DNA of 64,000 nt from Ammoniphilus oxalaticus (lineage in GTDB: Bacteria; Bacillota; Bacilli; Aneurinibacillales; RAOX-1). The translations under genes and the position numbers were made by a program. Under the pieces are notes generated by a model. That model was given only the letters and a program-made list of their open reading frames with translations. It was not told the DNA's origin and ran no database searches. Where the stretch lies: contig NZ_MCHY01000009.1 in assembly GCF_003609605.1 (NCBI RefSeq), positions 1 through 64,000 on the forward strand. The letters are read 5' to 3'. Below, one piece after another: positions 48,682-57,345 of the stretch (its first letter is position 1; each line of letters starts with the position of its first letter).

Positions 48682-48843
48682 TTATACACAGTATAATCCG
48701 TGATATAACTGAGTTTCCCCATATTATCCACAGTTTCGACAATGTTCGCGCCCATTTTTATACACGGACTCGAAAGTCAACAAACGTTGTTAAATTCAAT
48801 AACAACAGAGTTATTAACATTATCCACAATCACCTATGGATAA
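48682..48843. promoter_or_regulatory. DnaA-box cluster upstream of the membrane-phosphatase gene
   Basis: Three perfect TTATNCACA boxes (48682-48690, 48724-48732, 48820-48828) and one-mismatch boxes at 48758-48766 and 48835-48843 (opposite strand), plus an inverted repeat GTTGTTA/TAACAAC (48786-48806). No gene overlaps. Confidence 0.82.
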
Positions 48844-48879
48844 CTTGTCCACGGGAACGTACGATCGAAATTATGTAAT

Positions 48880-48907
48880 AAAAAAGACAACTATTAATAT
48901 AGTTGCC
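48880..48907 (-). terminator. Terminator after tsaD
   Basis: GGCAACTAT/ATAGTTGTC (48907-48899 with 48894-48886), then TTTTTTATT on the minus strand. Ends the tsaE-tsaB-rimI-tsaD operon. Confidence 0.82.
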
Positions 48908-48913
48908 TCTTTA

Positions 48914-49981
48914 TTACAGGGATAAACCCGGAGTTCCATTCAAATCAAGATCAGAGAAGTCCCCTTGTTGATATTGAATTGTTCCCGCCGCCGCAATCAT
49001 TGCCGCATTGTCTGTGCATAACTTCAAAGGAGGAACAACGAGCTCTACACCTTCCTGAGCGCTCCGTTCTATCAAAGCTTGTCGTAAAGCCGAATTCGCT
49101 GCTACACCACCGGCTAATAATAGTTGACTAACCCCATATTCACTTACCGCTCGAAATGTTTTTTCAACCAATACTTCTACAACAGACGCTTGAAAACTAG
49201 CGGCAACATTTTCCGCAGCTAATTGTTCGCCTCGTTGATCTGCATTATGCAACGCATTTAACACGGCAGATTTTAAACCGCTAAAACTAAAATCATAGGA
49301 ATTCGCCTCTAACCAAGCGCGTGGGAAAGGAATATTCGCCGTTCCTTGATGCGCTAATCGATCGATCTGCGGTCCGCCGGGATAAGGCAAATTCAACGAG
49401 CGAGCCACCTTATCATACGCCTCACCCGCCGCGTCATCTCTCGTTTGTCCGAGTATCTCAAAGGAACCGTGCTCTCGCATATAGATCAATTCCGTATGTC
49501 CTCCCGAAACAACAAGCGAAATCAACGGGAAACGCATCTCTTTTATTAATCGATTTGCATAGATGTGCCCCGCAATGTGATGAACTCCAATCAAAGGGAT
49601 TCCTCTTGCAAATGCAATCGCTTTAGCCGCTGAAACCCCAACGAGTAACGCTCCGACAAGACCAGGTCCACGCGTTACCGCAATGGCGGAAATGTCATCT
49701 AGTGTTAGCTTTGCTTCATCTAAAGCTTCTTGGACAATATAAGTGATACTTTCCACATGCCTCCTTGAAGCAACTTCTGGCACGACCCCTCCGAATCGTT
49801 TATGTATCTCTACTTGAGAAGAAACGATATTCGACAAGATCACAGTTCCGTCCTTAACAATCGCCGCTGATGTTTCATCGCAGCTCGTCTCGATCCCTAA
49901 AATGTAACATGGCTTGTTCTGATCCCGCGCTTGCCTATACGTATCTAGAGTTTTCTTCTTCCAGTTGCTGTTCTGCTTCAT
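48914..49981 (-). CDS. tsaD: tRNA threonylcarbamoyladenosine synthase TsaD
   Basis: 355 residues, ATG 49981 overlapping rimI by 47 nt; no other start fits. [20 protein letters not shown], metal site [23 protein letters not shown] and [15 protein letters not shown] are diagnostic of the Kae1/Gcp family. Together with TsaB and TsaE it transfers the threonylcarbamoyl group to A37 of ANN-decoding tRNAs. Confidence 0.98.
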   Translation of the reverse strand: MKQNSNWKKKTLDTYRQARDQNKPCYILGIETSCDETSAAIVKDGTVILSNIVSSQVEIHKRFGGVVPEVASRRHVESITYIVQEALDEAKLTLDDISAIAVTRGPGLVGALLVGVSAAKAIAFARGIPLIGVHHIAGHIYANRLIKEMRFPLISLVVSGGHTELIYMREHGSFEILGQTRDDAAGEAYDKVARSLNLPYPGGPQIDRLAHQGTANIPFPRAWLEANSYDFSFSGLKSAVLNALHNADQRGEQLAAENVAASFQASVVEVLVEKTFRAVSEYGVSQLLLAGGVAANSALRQALIERSAQEGVELVVPPLKLCTDNAAMIAAAGTIQYQQGDFSDLDLNGTPGLSL

Positions 49982-50429
49982 CTCTAAAATTCACCCACAT
50001 GATTAGGGCATCTTCGCCATTATCCGAATAATACCGAGGACGAATCCCTGTTTTATTAAATCCAAACTTCTCATATAAACGCTGAGCAACGATATTTGTG
50101 ACCCGGACTTCTAGCGTCATCGCGCTTGCCCCATGTTTCACAGCGTAAAGAATCATCGACATCAACAGTTTTTCTCCCCATCTTTGCCCGCGATAAGGGG
50201 CAGCAATGGCAATATTAGTTATTTGCGCTTCATCAATAACGATCCACATTCCGCCATAACCGATTACATTGCCATCAGATTCTAAAACAAGGTAATGCGC
50301 GAAATCATTTTCCGTGATCTCATGCAACAAAGCTCCTATTGACCAAGGATCCGGAAATGCCTCCTGTTGAATATCATGAATCACTTCAAGGTCTTCACGT
50401 CTCATCGGACGTATTGAGTAGTTATCCAT
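49935..50429 (-). CDS. rimI: Ribosomal protein S18 alanine N-acetyltransferase RimI
   Basis: 164 residues, ATG start. GNAT fold with [40 protein letters not shown], acetyl-CoA loop [13 protein letters not shown] and [20 protein letters not shown]. Acetylates the N-terminus of S18. Within the tsa operon, as in B. subtilis (ydiD). Confidence 0.95.
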   Translation of the reverse strand: MDNYSIRPMRREDLEVIHDIQQEAFPDPWSIGALLHEITENDFAHYLVLESDGNVIGYGGMWIVIDEAQITNIAIAAPYRGQRWGEKLLMSMILYAVKHGASAMTLEVRVTNIVAQRLYEKFGFNKTGIRPRYYSDNGEDALIMWVNFRDEAEQQLEEENSRYV

Positions 50430-50431
50430 GT

Positions 50432-51133
50432 TTATGTTTCCTTAGCCTGTTGAGCAGCCAGCCACTTTGCTTCAGCCTCGGCCAATTGCAAGTAACGCGG
50501 GGCAAATAGATTCGGATCCGATAATTCTCCCTGTTGAATTTTTCGACTGCCCTCTCTTGCAATATAGCTTGCCCGCGGAACATTCCAGTCAGGCGGACCA
50601 AATCTAGCTTGATTCCCTAATTTTTCCGATATAACAGATTGGTGCATCGATACATCATCACCTAAAAACAAAACAGGCTTCTGCAATGCGGCAAGCTGAT
50701 CCGCCCAAGATTCCATCATTGTAATCTGATCATTCTCGCTACGTTCCCCATTTTCAAACAGGGCTGTATACACCTGACCGCGCCGCGCGTCAAACAAGGG
50801 GCAAACATATCCTGAAAAATAATTACCGTTACCAGCCAACGCTTCAAGACTTGAAACCCCCACTAAGGGGATTCCGAGCGACCAGGCCATTGATTTAGCC
50901 GTTGTGACACCAATCCGAACGCCTGTATAAGAACCAGGTCCTTGCGCAATGGCAATTCCGTCCAAGGCGGATGGTTCAACGTCCAACTCATCCAACAATA
51001 AGGAAATCGCGGGCATCAATCGAATCGAGTGGTTCTTTTTCAGATTGGTCGTATACTCCCCTAACAATTGCTGATTATTGATTACAGCCAAACTCATCAC
51101 TAGATTTGAAGTATCTATGCCAAGTATCTTCAT
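50432..51133 (-). CDS. tsaB: TsaB, partner of TsaD
   Basis: 233 residues, ATG start overlapping tsaE by 4 nt. MKILGIDTSNLVMSLAVINN, LDGIAIAQGPGSYTGVRIGV and TTAKSMAWSLGIPLVGVSSL are characteristic of the inactive Kae1-like partner TsaB. Second half with FDARRGQVYTALFENGE. Confidence 0.97.
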   Translation of the reverse strand: MKILGIDTSNLVMSLAVINNQQLLGEYTTNLKKNHSIRLMPAISLLLDELDVEPSALDGIAIAQGPGSYTGVRIGVTTAKSMAWSLGIPLVGVSSLEALAGNGNYFSGYVCPLFDARRGQVYTALFENGERSENDQITMMESWADQLAALQKPVLFLGDDVSMHQSVISEKLGNQARFGPPDWNVPRASYIAREGSRKIQQGELSDPNLFAPRYLQLAEAEAKWLAAQQAKET

Positions 51134-51597
51134 TCCAACAACTCCTTGCGTAGTTGTTCAAAACGCTCTCCATGCGGGTAAATTATAATTTCTCTTTCGT
51201 CCCCCGTTAGACGTTTCAACTCAATTTCCAAACGTTGTTCAGGCAACGCCGCTTGAATTCGACTGGCCCATTCCACGACTGTAACGCCTTCTCCATAAAA
51301 ATATTCCTCAAACCCTAACTCTTCAAACTCATCCTCAATTCGATAAACATCCATATGATAAAGCGGCATCCGCCCTGCGTATTCTTTTACAATCGTGAAG
51401 GTAGGACTGTTTACTACACCCGACACACCTAAGCCCTTAGCAAACCCTTGTGTGAATGTTGTTTTACCCGCCCCTAAATCCCCTTCCAATGTAATTACAT
51501 CTCTAGCTTGGACTCGCTCCGCCAATCGCCGCGCCCATTGCTTGGTTTCTTCCGCAGAACGAGTAGTAACCTTATATTCTCGCTTCAAGTTAGACAC
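51130..51597 (-). CDS. tsaE: TsaE ATPase
   Basis: 155 residues, ATG start. Walker A LEGDLGAGKTTFTQGFAKGL, then VNSPTFTIVKEY and MDVYRIEDEFEELGFEEYF, as in TsaE (YjeE family). First gene of the operon tsaE-tsaB-rimI-tsaD. Confidence 0.97.
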   Translation of the reverse strand: MSNLKREYKVTTRSAEETKQWARRLAERVQARDVITLEGDLGAGKTTFTQGFAKGLGVSGVVNSPTFTIVKEYAGRMPLYHMDVYRIEDEFEELGFEEYFYGEGVTVVEWASRIQAALPEQRLEIELKRLTGDEREIIIYPHGERFEQLRKELLE

Positions 51598-51741
51598 TCC
51601 TTATGCTTGACCGATGCTTGCGTTCCTAATATATTATAACTTTGACCATTCCCTGCCGCAATTAAACGATGTAGAACTTGAAAAGAAACGGACGATTTAT
51701 TACACTTTACAATATGATAAGAAATAGATGGAGGAAAAATT

Positions 51742-52077
51742 ATGCGATATTGCCTGCTTCAAGGAGAAAATGGCCTTCAATTTATAGCTATTCCAAAAGA
51801 TCACATGTATCAACTCGTTGCTCTCATTCACCGCTTACATAAAGAGATTGACAAACTTACGGCAAAAGAAAAGCCAACGTTACCGATTGTCCTCGCGGAA
51901 TGTAGTGAACTCGAGATCCTTTCGCCTCATTGCGAAATTATTTCGGGCTTAGACTATATTAATGAACTGGAGAAAAGTTTTAATGATGTGCAAGAAACCG
52001 AGTACCCGCTTATTTCACTACTAACAGAAATTCGCGCTTTCCAAGCGCAATTAGAATATTTAGCAGAAGAAGTCTAA
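51742..52077 (+). CDS. Conserved hypothetical protein (111 aa)
   Basis: 111 residues, ATG start with GGAGGAAA. MRYCLLQGENGLQFIAIPKD, then YQLVALIHRLHKEIDKLTAK and a C-terminal ISLLTEIRAFQAQLEYLAEE. Looks alpha/beta with a helical end. No family recognised. It lies between the divergent tsa operon and cmpA. Confidence 0.75.
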   Translation: MRYCLLQGENGLQFIAIPKDHMYQLVALIHRLHKEIDKLTAKEKPTLPIVLAECSELEILSPHCEIISGLDYINELEKSFNDVQETEYPLISLLTEIRAFQAQLEYLAEEV

Positions 52078-52155
52078 AATCAGTTCACCCTCGCCCATTG
52101 TTTGAATATCCTAGAAAGAAGGATGTGATGAATTCGGTAGAGGGGGGACTATATC

Positions 52156-52284
52156 ATGCCGGGGTGGTTACGCAGACAATTAATGCGGGCCTTTCAGGGT
52201 AAAGATCATCGACAAATCAGATTGCTCAATGATTGTTGGTTCGGTTACAAACAAAAAAACAACCAAAAGTCAATCAGCGTCTAG
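52156..52284 (+). CDS. cmpA: Cortex morphogenetic protein CmpA (SafeA-pathway regulator)
   Basis: 42 residues, ATG start with AGGGGGGA. MPGWLRRQLMRAFQGKDHRQ, then IRLLNDCWFGYKQKN: the P-x-WL-x-x-Q-x-x-RAF and L-N-x-CW-F-x-Y pattern of CmpA (37 residues in B. subtilis). CmpA holds back spore cortex assembly until the coat is made correctly. Next to tex, as in B. subtilis. Strong evidence for a spore-former. Confidence 0.88.
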   Translation: MPGWLRRQLMRAFQGKDHRQIRLLNDCWFGYKQKNNQKSISV

Positions 52285-52313
52285 CTCTCACATAAACGAC
52301 ATACAAAACAAAG

Positions 52314-52339
52314 GTGGGTCCCCCATAAAAGGGACCCAC
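52314..52339. terminator. Bidirectional terminator between cmpA and tex
   Basis: GTGGGTCCC and exact complement GGGACCCAC with an 8-nt loop (52315-52339). Between converging genes. Confidence 0.75.
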
Positions 52340-52347
52340 ATTTCTCA

Positions 52348-54516
52348 TTATGCGCCCGCTTCATGCGGCTCAATCATCGTCAAGCCAACACGCATTTTCT
52401 TTACATCTACCTCCGAAACCCACACCGTCACAATCTGTCCGACTGATACGACATCCAGTGGGTGTTTCACATAGCTTGAACTTAACTTCGATATGTGGAC
52501 AAGTCCATCATTTTTTAAGCCAACATCGACAAAAGCGCCGAAATCAACAACGTTTCTAATCGTACCCTGCAACTCCATACCCAGCTTTAAATCCTCGATC
52601 GTCAATACGTCTTTCATTAGTAAGGGTTTTGACAGTTCATCCCGCGGATCACGCCCAGGTCTAAGCAAGCTGTCGATAATATCCCGCAATGTCGGTTCAC
52701 CAATCTCCAATTGTTCAGCCATCGAAACTAATTCTACTTTTTGTAATTTTTCTTTGCTTTCCGGCTGATTTATCGCCCGCGGCTCAATTTGCAATCGTTG
52801 CAGCAATTCCTCCACTTTTTCATACGATTCAGGATGGATCGGCGTCTTATCCAACGGGTTATCCCCCTCCATAATCCGTAAAAAACCGACACACTGTTCA
52901 AACGTTTTAGCCCCTAAACGAGGCACCTTTTTTAATTGTGTTCTTGAGGAGAATTTACCAGCCTCTTCCCTTAGCTTCACGATATTATTTGCCACTTGGC
53001 GACTGACTCCCGACACATGCTGCAAAAGTGACGGAGATGCGGTGTTCACATCGACACCGACATAGTTTACCGCGGACTCTACTACAAACTGTAGACTTTC
53101 AGTGAGTCGTGTTTGACTGACATCATGTTGATATTGCCCAACCCCGATTGACTTTGGATCGATTTTAACCAATTCAGCTAATGGATCCTGCAATCTCCTT
53201 GCAATAGAAACCGCGCTCCGTTCCGCGACGTCTAAATCTGGAAATTCTTCTCCCGCTAACTTTGAAGCAGAATAAACGCTGGCGCCTGCTTCATTGACAA
53301 TAATGTAGGAAACATCTCGATCGATATCCCTTAACATCGCAGCTGTAAATTCTTCTGTTTCCCTTGACGCCGTACCATTACCGATCGCGATGATATCAAT
53401 TTGATATGAATCAATAACATCAATTAACACACGCTTCGCTTCTTCCACCCGATTATGCGGCGGAGTCGGATAAACGACGCCAACTTGATGCAGTTTTCCT
53501 GTCTCATCCACAACCGCAAACTTACAGCCTGTCCGATAAGCGGGATCAAGTCCCAGAACCATACTCCCTTTGATCGGCGCTTGTAATAATAGTTGACGTA
53601 AATTCTCTGAGAAAATATGGATCGCTTGTTCTTCCGCTATCTGCGTTAATTCATTGCGCGCTTCCCGTTCCACAGCTGGAGCAATTAAACGCTTATAACT
53701 ATCTTCTAGAGCCGCGCTCAAATAAGGCCGCGCCGCAGTAGGAGCGGGGATATACCTTTTTTCTAAGAATTCCATAATAGATTCCACGTCAACTTCAAGT
53801 CTAACCCGTAAGATTCCTTCCTTTTCGCCTCGATTGATCGCCAATGTTCGATGCGGCACAATGCGCTTAATCGGTTCGGCGTATTCATAGTACATTTCAA
53901 ACACATTTTTTTCGGCTTCTTCATCGTTTTTCTTTTCCGCTTGCAGCGTACCTCGTTCAAATGTAAAACGTCGAATCCATTTACGTGTATCAGGATCATC
54001 TGAAACGACTTCGGCAATAATATCCATTGCGCCCTGCAACGCATCTTCCGCTGTCATCACTTGTTTTTCCTCGTTTATATATTCGTTCGCTACCGTAGCT
54101 GGATCTTCTTTAACGGGTAAACTCATAATAAAAGCGGCTAACGGCTCCAAGCCTTTTTCCTTCGCCATGGTCGCTCTTGTTCTTCTCTTTTGACGAAATG
54201 GTCGATACAGGTCTTCTACTTCTTGCAACTTCACGGCCTGAGCAATCTGACATTCAAGCTCGTCCGTCAATTTTTCTTGCTCAGCGATCAGTCGAATGAC
54301 TTCCGTCTTTCTCTCTTCAAGATTGCGGAGATACGTCAATCGTTCTTGAATCAAACGAATTTGGTTTTCATCCAACGCGCCTGTCGCTTCCTTCCGATAT
54401 CGGGCGATAAACGGAACTGTATTGCCCGCATCCAGTAGCTCGACCACACTAATTACATGTTGATTCGCGATACCAGCCTCTTTTGAAATAACGCCGATCA
54501 TCTGATTTATATCCAT
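52348..54516 (-). CDS. tex: RNA-binding transcription accessory protein Tex
   Basis: 722 residues from ATG 54516 (AGGAG, 9-nt spacing); a longer frame to 54591 is not needed. B. subtilis YdcI has 719. N-terminal helical domain (GVISKEAGIANQHVISVVEL), YqgF-like domain (VLGLDPAYRTGCKFAVVDET), helix-hairpin-helix (VGVDVNTASPSLLQHVSGVS) and C-terminal S1 domain (LQGTIRNVVDFGAFVDVGLK). Involved in transcription and RNA metabolism. Confidence 0.97.
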   Translation of the reverse strand: MDINQMIGVISKEAGIANQHVISVVELLDAGNTVPFIARYRKEATGALDENQIRLIQERLTYLRNLEERKTEVIRLIAEQEKLTDELECQIAQAVKLQEVEDLYRPFRQKRRTRATMAKEKGLEPLAAFIMSLPVKEDPATVANEYINEEKQVMTAEDALQGAMDIIAEVVSDDPDTRKWIRRFTFERGTLQAEKKNDEEAEKNVFEMYYEYAEPIKRIVPHRTLAINRGEKEGILRVRLEVDVESIMEFLEKRYIPAPTAARPYLSAALEDSYKRLIAPAVEREARNELTQIAEEQAIHIFSENLRQLLLQAPIKGSMVLGLDPAYRTGCKFAVVDETGKLHQVGVVYPTPPHNRVEEAKRVLIDVIDSYQIDIIAIGNGTASRETEEFTAAMLRDIDRDVSYIIVNEAGASVYSASKLAGEEFPDLDVAERSAVSIARRLQDPLAELVKIDPKSIGVGQYQHDVSQTRLTESLQFVVESAVNYVGVDVNTASPSLLQHVSGVSRQVANNIVKLREEAGKFSSRTQLKKVPRLGAKTFEQCVGFLRIMEGDNPLDKTPIHPESYEKVEELLQRLQIEPRAINQPESKEKLQKVELVSMAEQLEIGEPTLRDIIDSLLRPGRDPRDELSKPLLMKDVLTIEDLKLGMELQGTIRNVVDFGAFVDVGLKNDGLVHISKLSSSYVKHPLDVVSVGQIVTVWVSEVDVKKMRVGLTMIEPHEAGA

Positions 54517-54639
54517 ACGCATCTTCTCCTCTATTTGTTTCATGAGAACAGATTTAGTTGTTGCTTCCGCAGTACCTAAGTTACTCCTCATAGTTTAACA
54601 TAATCTGTAAACATTAGCCTGATCCGAACAAACAGGGCG

Positions 54640-54667
54640 AAAAAAAAAGCCCACCATTTAGGGAGCT
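54640..54667 (-). terminator. Terminator after ndoA
   Basis: Hairpin of AGCTCCC with TGGGCT (54666-54648, one bulge), then TTTTTTTT on the minus strand. Ends the ndoAI-ndoA transcript. Confidence 0.65.
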
Positions 54668-54696
54668 CCTTCTCGTTTACCTTAAACCACCGTTTT

Positions 54697-55047
54697 TTAA
54701 AAATCAATAAGACCGAGACTAATCTGAAGCGCTTCATTGACCTTTTCCATCATTTCATCATCAAGATGGGTAATCTTATCCGTCAATCGTTGTTTATCAA
54801 TCGTTCTAATCTGCTCAAGAAGAATCACAGAATCTCTATCGAATCCGTATACCTTGGCATCAATCTCGACGTGAGTAGGGAGCTTCGCCTTCTGGATCTG
54901 AGCTGTTATGGCTGCGACGATGACCGTCGGACTGAACCGGTTTCCTATATCATTCTGAATGATGAGAACTGGACGAACACCGCCTTGCTCTGAGCCGACG
55001 ACAGGAGACAGGTCCGCAAAATAGACATCGCCACGCTTAACAATCAC
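54697..55047 (-). CDS. ndoA: mRNA interferase EndoA (MazF family toxin)
   Basis: 116 residues, start behind a well-placed [45 protein letters not shown] and [19 protein letters not shown] are near-identical in all Bacillales EndoA. Cuts mRNA at specific short motifs when free of antitoxin. Three nt downstream of its antitoxin gene. Confidence 0.98.
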   Translation of the reverse strand: MIVKRGDVYFADLSPVVGSEQGGVRPVLIIQNDIGNRFSPTVIVAAITAQIQKAKLPTHVEIDAKVYGFDRDSVILLEQIRTIDKQRLTDKITHLDDEMMEKVNEALQISLGLIDF

Positions 55048-55050
55048 AAG

Positions 55051-55329
55051 TTACACCCCGCTTACTAAGCGGCATAAGGTATGGTCAGCCTCCTCTTCTG
55101 CTTGAAAAGCCTCCGACGCTATGTTGAGATTAATGTTGGCCATCTCCATGTATCCTTTCTGCATGGTTTCACGAATCTGGCTCTTCTTCCGCTCTCTAAG
55201 ATAGAGTTTCATCGCTTGTCTAATAAATTCACTTCGATCTGATTGTTCTCTTTCCACTAGACCATCCACCTCTTCCAGAAGATGGTGAGGCAAACTAATC
55301 ATAATACGCTTGGTATCCATCCTAGACAA
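55051..55329 (-). CDS. ndoAI: Antitoxin EndoAI (MazE-like)
   Basis: 92 residues from TTG 55329 (GGAGGT, 8-9 nt), matching the 93 of B. subtilis; ATG 55320 is an alternative. Ribbon-helix-helix KRIMISLPHHLLEEVDGLVE with RSEFIRQAMKLYLRE, then the toxin-binding GYMEMANINLNIASEAF. Neutralises EndoA and probably represses its own promoter. Confidence 0.93.
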   Translation of the reverse strand: MSRMDTKRIMISLPHHLLEEVDGLVEREQSDRSEFIRQAMKLYLRERKKSQIRETMQKGYMEMANINLNIASEAFQAEEEADHTLCRLVSGV

Positions 55330-55419
55330 GACAAACGCACCTCCAACGACACTTAACGACTCATAATCTGCATAAAAACACATACTAACTTAGTACCATT
55401 ATGTCGAATTGCATGAAAA

Positions 55420-55447
55420 ATTATACTGTAAGATCAAGATCTTACAG
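55420..55447 (-). promoter_or_regulatory. ndoAI promoter with palindromic operator
   Basis: TATAAT (55425-55420) on the minus strand is preceded directly by a perfect 10-2-10 palindrome CTGTAAGATC-AA-complement (55426-55447), which fills the -35 spacer. The position suits autorepression by the antitoxin-toxin complex. Binding protein not shown. Confidence 0.55.
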
Positions 55448-55589
55448 AACCCATTCCATCTCTAGATGTCTGCATATTCTGTTATTATAGTCGTTTCTTT
55501 ACCTATTTTGTAGAATACTAATCCATCGACACGTACACCATTCAATTGTACCATTATACCTATTCAAACGACAAGGATATACGACAAAT

Positions 55590-56750
55590 TCATAGCAAAT
55601 AATTTTTTGTAAATAGTTCGGAGCCATTCCTCTTGTACACTCTAGGAACGCGCCTACTAATCATACAAGTTACTTCATAATTAATTGTTTGCAGTAATTC
55701 AGCTACATCGTCAACCGTAATGATCGCATTTCCTTGCCGCCCAATCAAGACAACTTCGTCTCCAACGAAACACGTTGATAGGTTGGAAACATCGAGCATG
55801 CACTGGTCCATGCAAATTCTCCCAACAACCGACACCTTCTGGCCCCCGACCAAAGCTTTGCCGCGATTAGATAACGCGCGTGAATAGCCATCGGCATAGC
55901 CAATCGGTATAGAGGCAATTTTTGCTTTACTTGTTGTTTGATAGGTTGCCCCATAACTAATAAATGTTCCCTTGGAGACGTCCTTCACATAAGAGATCTT
56001 TGACTTTAAAGCAAAGGCTGCTGTCAATTCGATTCCCTGCCCACGCGCTTGAGGGGACGGGTATTGTCCATATAAGCTTATTCCCAATCTAACCATGTTA
56101 TAACCCCAGCTTGGAAACATAATACCGGCGGCGCTATTGTTGCAATGGATAATAGGAATCGAACGCAGTGAGTTTTGAATCACTCTCATAAAGGTATGAT
56201 GCTGAGCTTCGGAATATGACGAATCTACTTCATCCGCGCAAGAAAAATGAGTGAACGCCCCTTCGAGCACAATCAAGGGACATTTATCAACAGCCGAAAT
56301 AAGGGCCCGAAACTCCGCTTCCGACCTTACTCCTATCCTACCCATTCCCGAATCCACTTTCAAGTGGATTTTTACAGGAATACGAAGACGTCGCGTCAGT
56401 TCATCCAACGCAGCGATCACATCTAAGTCAAATACGGTTAATGTGATGTTGCGCAACGCCGCGATCTCCAAAAAGGGCGGAGCAGTATAGCCCATCACAA
56501 GAATCGGAGCGTCAATCCCCGCAGCTCGCAATTCAAGAGCTTCATCAAGCGTAGCCACACCCAAATATTGAACGCCGGCGGCCAAAGCTTCCTCGGCAAC
56601 TGGAATCGCGCCATGACCATAGCCATCCGCTTTTACAACAGCCATTAACTTCGTTTGTTCTGGCAGATGTTTTCGGAAAGCGTTCACATTAGCGGAAATC
56701 GCATCTAAATCTACTTCAACCCAAGTATGGCGATAAAAATCCTCTCCCAT
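55590..56750 (-). CDS. alr: Alanine racemase
   Basis: 386 residues from ATG 56750 (AAGGTGAT). PLP motif AVVKADGYGHG with the catalytic Lys. IHLKVDSGMGRIGVRSEAEF, FTHFSCADEVDSSYSEAQHH and YGATYQTTSKAKIASIPIGY (second catalytic Tyr region), VVGRICMDQCMLDVSNLS. Makes D-alanine for peptidoglycan. Order alr-ndoAI-ndoA is that of B. subtilis. Confidence 0.97.
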   Translation of the reverse strand: MGEDFYRHTWVEVDLDAISANVNAFRKHLPEQTKLMAVVKADGYGHGAIPVAEEALAAGVQYLGVATLDEALELRAAGIDAPILVMGYTAPPFLEIAALRNITLTVFDLDVIAALDELTRRLRIPVKIHLKVDSGMGRIGVRSEAEFRALISAVDKCPLIVLEGAFTHFSCADEVDSSYSEAQHHTFMRVIQNSLRSIPIIHCNNSAAGIMFPSWGYNMVRLGISLYGQYPSPQARGQGIELTAAFALKSKISYVKDVSKGTFISYGATYQTTSKAKIASIPIGYADGYSRALSNRGKALVGGQKVSVVGRICMDQCMLDVSNLSTCFVGDEVVLIGRQGNAIITVDDVAELLQTINYEVTCMISRRVPRVYKRNGSELFTKNYLL

Positions 56751-56758
56751 GTTGGATA

Positions 56759-57205
56759 TCACCTTTTTCTCCCTTTACGAACTTTAGCCAATTGATCGTC
56801 AAGTCTCTGCGCAAAATCTTTGGAAACCATTAAATTTTCCTTCTTGCCATTCAAATTAAAAATAGGTTTCCATTGCGAAAGAGATTCTACATCTGTCAAA
56901 TTGTACTGCCGTTCTTTTTTACCGAGTTTTACAATTAGTTCATCTCTCGTTAGAGTATATGTGGGCGATAACAAAAACTTGTACAAAAGGGGAGCGCCGC
57001 CGAGAAAAACAAACAGGGATCCGAATAAAAGAACTTTATATACCCCGCTATCAGGCGACATATAAACAGTCAATAAAAATACGGCGGTGATAAAGACAAG
57101 CGTTTCAACAACGCGATATAAGACCGGCCGATTTTGAAATATGCTTGAATAGGAAGCAAATTCTCTATAAAGCACTTGTTGTTTTGTCACTTTTGGTTTA
57201 GCCAT
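56759..57205 (-). CDS. Membrane protein, PH-domain-like
   Basis: 148 residues from ATG 57205 (GGAGGTG, 9 nt). The longer frame to 57331 runs into the terminator of the next gene and is not used. Two membrane helices (VVETLVFITAVFLLTVYM and VLLFGSLFVFLGGAPLLYKF), then a beta-rich cytoplasmic part LTRDELIVKLGKKERQYNLT resembling a bacterial PH domain. Function unknown. Probably co-transcribed with alr. Confidence 0.75.
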   Translation of the reverse strand: MAKPKVTKQQVLYREFASYSSIFQNRPVLYRVVETLVFITAVFLLTVYMSPDSGVYKVLLFGSLFVFLGGAPLLYKFLLSPTYTLTRDELIVKLGKKERQYNLTDVESLSQWKPIFNLNGKKENLMVSKDFAQRLDDQLAKVRKGRKR

Positions 57206-57313
57206 TTCAACATCCACCTCCCCCAACTGACGATATTTTATTTCACTCTTAGAGTACCATATCCATGTCCATAAGCCAACAATCATGATCACAGTCACTT
57301 CCCTATAAGCAAG

Positions 57314-57343
57314 CAAAAAAAGGGCTTGCAAGGAAGCCCTTTT
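57314..57343 (-). terminator. Terminator after the LolA-like lipoprotein gene
   Basis: AGGGCTT (57340-57334) pairs with AAGCCCT (57327-57321), then TTTTTTTGC on the minus strand. Confidence 0.82.
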
Positions 57344-57345
57344 AC

